19,837 nt of DNA, from NCBI GenBank assembly GCA_016929305.1, contig JAFGJC010000249.1, positions 1 through 19,837 of the forward strand. The letters run 5' to 3'. Under the pieces are notes generated by a model. That model made no database searches and had not been told where the DNA came from. It saw only the letters and a list, made by a program, of their open reading frames with translations. Of this stretch, positions 15,545 to 19,837 are shown one piece after another. Both the position numbers and the translations under genes were made by a program. Positions within the stretch are counted from its first letter, which is position 1. Each line of letters starts with the position of its first letter. Source of the stretch: a candidate division CSSED10-310 bacterium (GTDB lineage: Bacteria; CSSED10-310; JAFGJC01).

Positions 15545-16918
15545 ATGAATCAGTATCGTGAGCTGGATGAATTGATCTGCGGGGAGATTTGGACCAGTAT
15601 GGATCTCGAGGAAAATCACAGGAGACTGTGTCTTGAATATCCCGGGCGATTCAGCGGCAGTCCGGAAGGATTTGGTGCGGCCGAATACATTGTTGATACA
15701 CTGACATCATATGGCGTTAATCCACTTCAAAAAGAAACCTATGAAACGATTTTTTGGAAGCGGGGAACAGCAGAATGCCGGATACTAAGTCCTGTAAACC
15801 GTGAACTTCCGTGTTTGGCGTTACCCTATTCACCGGCATGTAACCGTGAATTTTCTCTTGTAGATTTAGGAATGGGTCATCCGGTTGATTTGGAAAGAAT
15901 GTGTCACCTGATAAAGGGAAATGCGATCCTTGTAGATGATAATAATCCTCCAGCGGGACCGCATCTCCATAGATTACAGAAATACGTTCCACTCGTAAAA
16001 TCTGAAGCTGGTGCGTTTTTGTTTGTGAATAAATCGCCAGGTATGCTCGCGCCCACAGGAAGTCTGGCTTTCAATCAATCCCGTGAAATGGATCAAGCGC
16101 TTCCGGCCGTCGGCTTGCCATTTGAAACGGGTGCTGAACTTCGTTACTGGTTAAACCGTAATGGATCGTTAAACTTGAAACTTGTTATGAACAACTCGCT
16201 ATTCCGGGGTCAGGAAAGTAACATCATTGCGGACATATCAGGACCCGACCCGAATGGATCGATGGTGCTGATTACGGCGCATTATGATGGTCATGATATT
16301 TCACATGCTTCCGTTGATAACGCTTCAGGAACAGCGGTGGTAATGGAAATTGCGAGGGTGCTTTTCAAGCACAGACATCAGCTAAAAGGAACAGTGCGAT
16401 GTATCCTTTTTGCAGGTGAAGAAATGGGTCTTTTAGGGTCACATCATCATGTAAAAAAGCAGGTAAAAACTCTCGATTCCATTAGATTTCAATTTAATCT
16501 TGACTGTGTCGGCCATGACAGCCGTCTTGCATTGATGATCCATAATGCTTCACAAGTGAAAACATGGCTGGAAACACAAGCAAAACAACTCCCTGCACCT
16601 ATAGATATTCAGGAATACCTGGTACCGTTTTCGGATCATTTTCCGTTTTATCTGCAAGGGGTTCCCGGTGCATTTTGTGTTACTCCCGGAAGAGACGGCA
16701 GAGGCTGGGGGCACACGTATGCCGATAGTTTCGAAAAAACATCAATGGAAGCATTACATAAAGTCGCCGCATATATTGCACGGCTTGTTATCAGAGTTGA
16801 TCATGAAAAGGACTGGCGATGCCAACGACAGACACTTCAGGCGATCCGGAAAGAAATCGAGCCTTACAATGTAGAGGAACTTCTTCAGTTCGAGGGACAC
16901 TGGCCGTTTTCTCCGTGA
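15545..16918 (+). CDS. M28-family zinc aminopeptidase/exopeptidase with PA-like insert
   Basis: This 457-residue M28 peptidase has every metal-site residue in place: His246 (TAHYDG), Asp258 (VDNASG), catalytic Glu292 and metal Glu293 (AGEEMG), Asp320 (NLDCVG) and His390 (GHTYADS). Residues about 80-215 resemble a protease-associated (PA) domain (GNAILVDD..., AGAFLFVN..., ALPAVGLPFETG). No signal peptide or membrane span is visible, so it appears cytoplasmic, unlike most secreted M28/PA enzymes. It lies 20 bases after folK in the same direction and may be co-transcribed with the folate genes. The natural substrate is unknown; removal of a residue from peptides or of an amino acid conjugate is possible. 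It is convergent with the EamA permease gene (19-base gap). Confidence 0.88.
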   Translation: MNQYRELDELICGEIWTSMDLEENHRRLCLEYPGRFSGSPEGFGAAEYIVDTLTSYGVNPLQKETYETIFWKRGTAECRILSPVNRELPCLALPYSPACNREFSLVDLGMGHPVDLERMCHLIKGNAILVDDNNPPAGPHLHRLQKYVPLVKSEAGAFLFVNKSPGMLAPTGSLAFNQSREMDQALPAVGLPFETGAELRYWLNRNGSLNLKLVMNNSLFRGQESNIIADISGPDPNGSMVLITAHYDGHDISHASVDNASGTAVVMEIARVLFKHRHQLKGTVRCILFAGEEMGLLGSHHHVKKQVKTLDSIRFQFNLDCVGHDSRLALMIHNASQVKTWLETQAKQLPAPIDIQEYLVPFSDHFPFYLQGVPGAFCVTPGRDGRGWGHTYADSFEKTSMEALHKVAAYIARLVIRVDHEKDWRCQRQTLQAIRKEIEPYNVEELLQFEGHWPFSP

Positions 16919-16937
16919 GTGATTTCAGAGCGTGATA

Positions 16938-17828
16938 TCATACTTCAGATACGGGGCGGATCCGTTTCTCGGATTTGATAGCCTGAACTCTACGATTGAG
17001 AAAAGGCAGTGATAGCATACAAGTGATTACAATCCCGGATCCTATCAATGCTTGCGGATTTTGGATCTCTCCCCAGAGCAGGTATCCCCAGAGTGCGGAG
17101 AAGATAAAAATGCCATAGGAGGCAATGGAAACGGGAGTTGGCGAGCCCAGAGCATATGCTTTGGTCATCAGAATCTGAGCGAGGGCTGAGGTGAACCCGA
17201 TATCCGCCAGAAGCAGCCAGGTGGGTCCGTCCGGAAGCATAAAATTGTTAAAAAGAAAAGGAACTGACAGCAACGCCGATAAAAATACAAATGCCAGAAC
17301 AATTTGAAATGCGTTATGATCCGAACTTAACTTCTTGACAACGATGTATGCTCCCGCAGAAAACACGGAAGACAGTAATCCAATCAATCCTGCTATCGGA
17401 GCAAAATCCATTTGGGGTTGAACAATGTTGAATATACCAACCATTGCCATCAGTAAAACGACGACATGCCATCGACTTAAAATTTCCTTAAGGATGAAAT
17501 AAGAAAGGATCATGACAAACAGAGGTGATATCCTGTTGAGGATTACCGTGTCAGCCAACGTCAATTTCGACATTGTAAAGTAGTAGCAACTCAAACCAAG
17601 AAATCCTAACAATCCTCGTAATGACAGGAGAAAAGGACGCGGACCGATCAAGGGCTTTCGCTGTGACAGAAGGTACATTACGACAAAAATGGTTCCAAAT
17701 ACACCTCGAAAAAATACTGTTTCCATAAACGGCAACTCTGCCAACGTTATTTTGACAAAAATGTTCATGAAGCTGAAAAACAATGTGGCGGCGATCATAA
17801 TGATCAAGCCAGCGTATTCATCACGCAT
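16938..17828 (-). CDS. EamA/DMT-family permease
   Basis: This inner-membrane protein of 296 residues has ten predicted spans in two EamA repeats. The first repeat ends at about residue 138 (NRISPLFVMILSYFILKEIL, WHVVVLLMAMVGIFNIVQP). The second ends with ALWGYLLWGEIQNPQALIGSGIVI, where the Glu near the end of span nine is the usual family feature. The length fits the RhaT/YdcZ-like DMT group (290-310). The C terminus is a short basic tail. AGGAAT lies six bases upstream of ATG 17828. Family members move amino acids, purines, S-adenosylmethionine or other metabolites, usually outward; nothing in the sequence or neighbours fixes the substrate. It is divergent from the ferritin-like gene. Confidence 0.88.
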   Translation of the reverse strand: MRDEYAGLIIMIAATLFFSFMNIFVKITLAELPFMETVFFRGVFGTIFVVMYLLSQRKPLIGPRPFLLSLRGLLGFLGLSCYYFTMSKLTLADTVILNRISPLFVMILSYFILKEILSRWHVVVLLMAMVGIFNIVQPQMDFAPIAGLIGLLSSVFSAGAYIVVKKLSSDHNAFQIVLAFVFLSALLSVPFLFNNFMLPDGPTWLLLADIGFTSALAQILMTKAYALGSPTPVSIASYGIFIFSALWGYLLWGEIQNPQALIGSGIVITCMLSLPFLNRRVQAIKSEKRIRPVSEV

Positions 17829-17886
17829 TTTTCATTCCTGTGAAAAAGTCGAAAGAAACTGATTTATCAATTATGAGAACATCCGT

Positions 17887-17905
17887 TTCCAATTGCCATT
17901 TGGAA
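17887..17905. repeat. Short inverted repeat in the EamA/ferritin divergent gap
   Basis: TTCCAA (17887-17892) and TTGGAA (17900-17905) are exact complements around a seven-base loop. It lies about 60 bases upstream of the permease start. It may be an operator or chance, since six-base arms are short. Notably the core TTCCA also occurs in the inverted repeat at 13783-13822. Confidence 0.3.
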
Positions 17906-17966
17906 TCGTAAGTCTCGTCAGTGCATACCTGGGAGGAAAGATAATGTCAACTGCCGGATCAGCAGC

Positions 17967-17995
17967 TTGAGATTCAAAAGAAAATCGGATAGAGT
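17967..17995 (+). promoter_or_regulatory. Candidate promoter for the ferritin-like gene
   Basis: TTGAGA (17967-17972, 5/6 to the -35 consensus) and TAGAGT (17990-17995, 4/6 to the -10) are 17 bases apart. The start of transcription would fall near 18002, leaving a 30-base leader with AGGAGG at 18021-18026. It is the best consensus match in this gap. Confidence 0.4.
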
Positions 17996-18031
17996 GCTGT
18001 TTTGAGGATATCGTAACTTCAGGAGGAAATT

Positions 18032-18535
18032 ATGGAAGCGAGCAAATCTATAGAAATCATCAAAGGAGCTATTCTTTTAGAACATAAAGGCAAATCATTT
18101 TATGAATCGGTGGCGAGAACAACACCAAGTGCTCCGGTTCGCGAAATTTTCAGTAGCATGGCCATGGAAGAGGAAAAGCATATTGATATTTTGATGAAAC
18201 AGTATCTCAACCTCAAGGAAGAGGGAAAGTTGAAACCGGAGATATTGCCCAAAAATCCTTTGAATTTCGCGGACAGAATAATCACCGAAAAGGTTAAGGA
18301 AGAAATCTCGGGAGCTGGGTACGAAGCGGCGGCCGTTTCTGCAGCGATTGCTCTTGAACAGCAGGCGGTTGCTTTTTACTCCACACGCGCTCAAGAAGTT
18401 CAGGATCCCGTCGAAAAAGAGCTGTTTTCATGGCTGGCTGAATGGGAAAAAGGACACTATGACCTGTTGATCGCCATTGATAATGAACTCAAGGAAAAAA
18501 TTTGGTTCGATCAAAAATTCTGGCCGGTGATTTAG
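18032..18535 (+). CDS. Ferritin-like (rubrerythrin di-iron domain) protein
   Basis: This four-helix-bundle protein has 167 residues. The six expected di-iron ligands are all visible: Glu17 (LLEHKGK), Glu47 and His50 (MEEEKH), Glu109 (ALEQQAV), Glu139 and His142 (EWEKGH). This is the rubrerythrin/erythrin ligand set (two E plus two ExxH). There is no C-terminal rubredoxin CxxC domain, so it is a stand-alone erythrin-type domain that would reduce peroxide or bind iron using an external electron donor. It is cytoplasmic. AGGAGG lies five bases before ATG 18032. It has its own candidate promoter and no partner gene on either side, so it is probably transcribed alone, as stress proteins often are. 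Confidence 0.9.
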   Translation: MEASKSIEIIKGAILLEHKGKSFYESVARTTPSAPVREIFSSMAMEEEKHIDILMKQYLNLKEEGKLKPEILPKNPLNFADRIITEKVKEEISGAGYEAAAVSAAIALEQQAVAFYSTRAQEVQDPVEKELFSWLAEWEKGHYDLLIAIDNELKEKIWFDQKFWPVI

Positions 18536-18571
18536 CTCGATTCTTATTTTTCTCATCCTGATGTTTCTTAT

Positions 18572-18600
18572 CTGATTCAGAAGTTGTTTTGCTGAATCAG
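18572..18600. terminator. Perfect hairpin downstream of the ferritin-like gene, possible terminator
   Basis: CTGATTCAG (18572-18580) pairs with CTGAATCAG (18592-18600) around an 11-base loop. It begins 37 bases after the ferritin-like stop. No run of T follows on either strand, so it is not a classical intrinsic terminator. RNA end protection or a protein site are alternatives. Confidence 0.35.
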
Positions 18601-18783
18601 TATCTGTGGATATCTTTAAAAAATTACCAGGAGTGTACCGTGCCAGGTTTTTTTGATGGCGGACCAGATTTGCATATGCGATTTCATCTCGAAATGATTT
18701 TCTGAATGAAAAGCAAACATCGAAATCGAATATCTCATTCCGCCAGGAAAGCAGCTCCACCGTACTTTCTCTTTGTTATCCGA

Positions 18784-18813
18784 TAGTTTCTAAATCACCC
18801 GAAAATCTATAAT
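18784..18813 (+). promoter_or_regulatory. Candidate promoter for pdhA
   Basis: TATAAT (18808-18813) is a perfect -10 box. TAGTTT (18784-18789) is a poor -35 at 18 bases, so an activator may be needed. It would leave a leader of roughly 110 bases before ATG 18934. Confidence 0.3.
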
Positions 18814-18933
18814 TTCTTTTTCCGACGGGTATCTTTTGAAACCATTGTGGAATTGATGCGTCCTATAAATAAGTTGATGTGTAGTGACACCGAACGGTGG
18901 ATTATGGTTTTAAAATCTGCAAAGGAGGTCTAA

Positions 18934-19837
18934 ATGCCCGTACATACTATCCATGAAAGTCGGACATTTCGACTGGAAATACTGGATAAGGCTGGGAAAG
19001 CCGATCAGGATTTACTTCCCGAATTGTCGGATGCCGAATTTATTAAACTCTATGAATCAATGATTCTGATGCGTAAGTTTGATGAAAAAGCTTTGAATCT
19101 TCAGCGTCAGGGACGTATCGGAACCTACGGTTCGCTTCGAGGCCAGGAAGCAGCTCAGGCTGGTCTGGCGTTAGTATTGGATGAGCAGGATTGGGTTGTG
19201 CCGTCATTTCGAGAACATGGGGTCATGATGTCGATCGGTATTCCTCCGCACCTGATTTATGCTTATTGGAAAGGTGATGAACGCGGGAACCGGATTCCCG
19301 ATGGTATTCGATGTTTACCTCCCGCGGTCCCTGTGGGAAGCCAGCTTATCCATGCAACCGGCCTGGGTCTTGCGCTTCGGCTCAAGCAGGAACATGCCAT
19401 TGCCGTTGGTTTTGCCGGCGACGGAGCGACCTCGGAAGGTGATTTTCATGAAGCGTTGAATAGTGCCGGCGTTTTTCGATCCCAGACGATTTTTTTTATT
19501 CAAAATAATGGGTGGGCGATATCTGTTCCTTTTAATAGACAGACAGCTGCCGCGTCTATAGCTCAAAAAGCTCACGCGTACGGGATTCCCGGCATTCAGG
19601 TGGATGGCAACGATGTCTTGGCGGTGTATGCGGCATCAAAGCAAGCCAAGGATCATGTTCTCGCCGGAAAAGGACCGTATCTCATTGAAGCGCTGACATA
19701 TCGGATGGGTGATCATACCACCGCGGACGATCAGTCCCGGTACCGCTCCAAAGACGAAGTGAAATATTGGGAAGAGCGAGATCCTATTCTGCGGATGAGA
19801 GAGTTTCTCATCGCTAAAAAAATATGGTCTGAAAACC
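18934..19837 (+). CDS. pdhA: Pyruvate dehydrogenase E1 component, alpha subunit (3' end outside window)
   Basis: The reading frame is open from ATG 18934 to the right edge, 301 residues, with a very strong AAAGGAGGT at 18921-18929. The thiamine diphosphate motif is GDGATSEGDFHEALN (162-176) ending at Asn191/192. SFREHG (91-96), YWKGDERGN (111-119) and the substrate/phosphorylation-loop region YRMGDHTTADDQSRYR (256-271) are E1-alpha signatures. The PDH-like GDGATSEGDFHEALN and QNNGWAISVP favour pyruvate over branched-chain oxoacids, but a branched-chain enzyme is not excluded. The product is the E1 alpha of the heterotetrameric type; beta, E2 and E3 genes should lie beyond the window. About 60 residues are missing. 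It would oxidise pyruvate to acetyl-CoA with NAD+ as final acceptor. Confidence 0.9.
   Translation, partial: MPVHTIHESRTFRLEILDKAGKADQDLLPELSDAEFIKLYESMILMRKFDEKALNLQRQGRIGTYGSLRGQEAAQAGLALVLDEQDWVVPSFREHGVMMSIGIPPHLIYAYWKGDERGNRIPDGIRCLPPAVPVGSQLIHATGLGLALRLKQEHAIAVGFAGDGATSEGDFHEALNSAGVFRSQTIFFIQNNGWAISVPFNRQTAAASIAQKAHAYGIPGIQVDGNDVLAVYAASKQAKDHVLAGKGPYLIEALTYRMGDHTTADDQSRYRSKDEVKYWEERDPILRMREFLIAKKIWSEN

Larger units (their letters stand above)
18536..18933. other. Intergenic region of about 400 bases with one hairpin and a possible promoter
   Basis: No convincing coding frame is seen on either strand. It holds a 9-bp perfect inverted repeat at 18572-18600, a TATAAT at 18808-18813 with only a weak TAGTTT (18784-18789) upstream, and the strong ribosome site of the next gene at 18921-18929. 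The rest is AT-rich and unassigned. A minus-strand frame from GTG 18760 runs into the ferritin-like gene but looks non-coding. Confidence 0.5.

Noticed and set aside
18428..18760. 110-codon minus-strand frame from GTG 18760
   Set aside because: It has no ribosome site, runs into the ferritin-like gene on the other strand, includes the hairpin, and matches no family I know.
1..19837. tRNA, rRNA, CRISPR, insertion sequences, prophage or toxin-antitoxin genes
   Set aside because: None is visible: no spaced repeats, no transposase or integrase motifs, no cloverleaf-like sequence with CCA or T-loop in the gaps.

Overview
The window is ordinary-density bacterial chromosome of medium GC content, with short gaps, many ATGA stop/start overlaps and a high share of GTG and TTG starts. 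I see no insertion sequence, phage gene, CRISPR array, tRNA or rRNA. The gene mix does not identify a phylum. It includes a ferredoxin-linked 2-oxoacid oxidoreductase beside a pyruvate dehydrogenase E1 gene, an exported M16 peptidase pair, and a kinase-like/sulfatase-modifying-factor fusion. It fits a poorly sampled, probably Gram-negative, facultative or oxygen-tolerant lineage, but that placement is inference.

Layout. (1) 1-2123, minus strand: a polytopic MOP/ANKH-like transporter overlaps the start of a PgeF/YfiH (LACC1-type) purine nucleoside phosphorylase gene that runs off the left edge. (2) 2283-5308, plus: two coupled M16 peptidase genes with complementary active-site halves, each with a signal peptide. 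(3) 5417-10893, plus: a tightly packed four-gene redox cluster. It encodes a GltD-like flavoprotein with a C-terminal 2x[4Fe-4S] ferredoxin domain, a second FAD protein, KorA (fused gamma-alpha) and KorB. Together they look like a 2-oxoacid (probably 2-oxoglutarate):NAD(P)+ oxidoreductase with its own electron-transfer chain. (4) 10992-13163, plus: a membrane protein with a catalytically dead kinase-like domain inside, one membrane span, a Pro/Thr linker, and an FGE-sulfatase-type domain outside that lacks the FGE cysteines. (5) 13192-13743, minus: manganese exporter MntP. (6) 13880-16918, plus: a folate operon with a PTR1/FolM-type pteridine reductase, FolB and FolK, followed by an M28 metallopeptidase. 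(7) 16938-17828, minus: an EamA/DMT permease. (8) 18032-18535, plus: a ferritin-like di-iron protein. (9) 18934 to the right edge, plus: pyruvate dehydrogenase E1 alpha, truncated by the window.

How the genes fit together. The Kor cluster and the PDH gene both serve 2-oxoacid oxidation, one through iron-sulfur clusters and one through lipoate/NAD+. MntP and the ferritin-like protein are metal-homeostasis or oxidative-stress functions. The folate genes convert dihydroneopterin to the pyrophosphorylated pterin, and the FolM-like enzyme could supply a reductase step. The points most worth following up are the pseudokinase/FGE-like receptor, the four-subunit Kor complex with an altered second dinucleotide motif in one flavoprotein, and the inverted repeat spanning overlapping divergent promoters between mntP and the folate operon.
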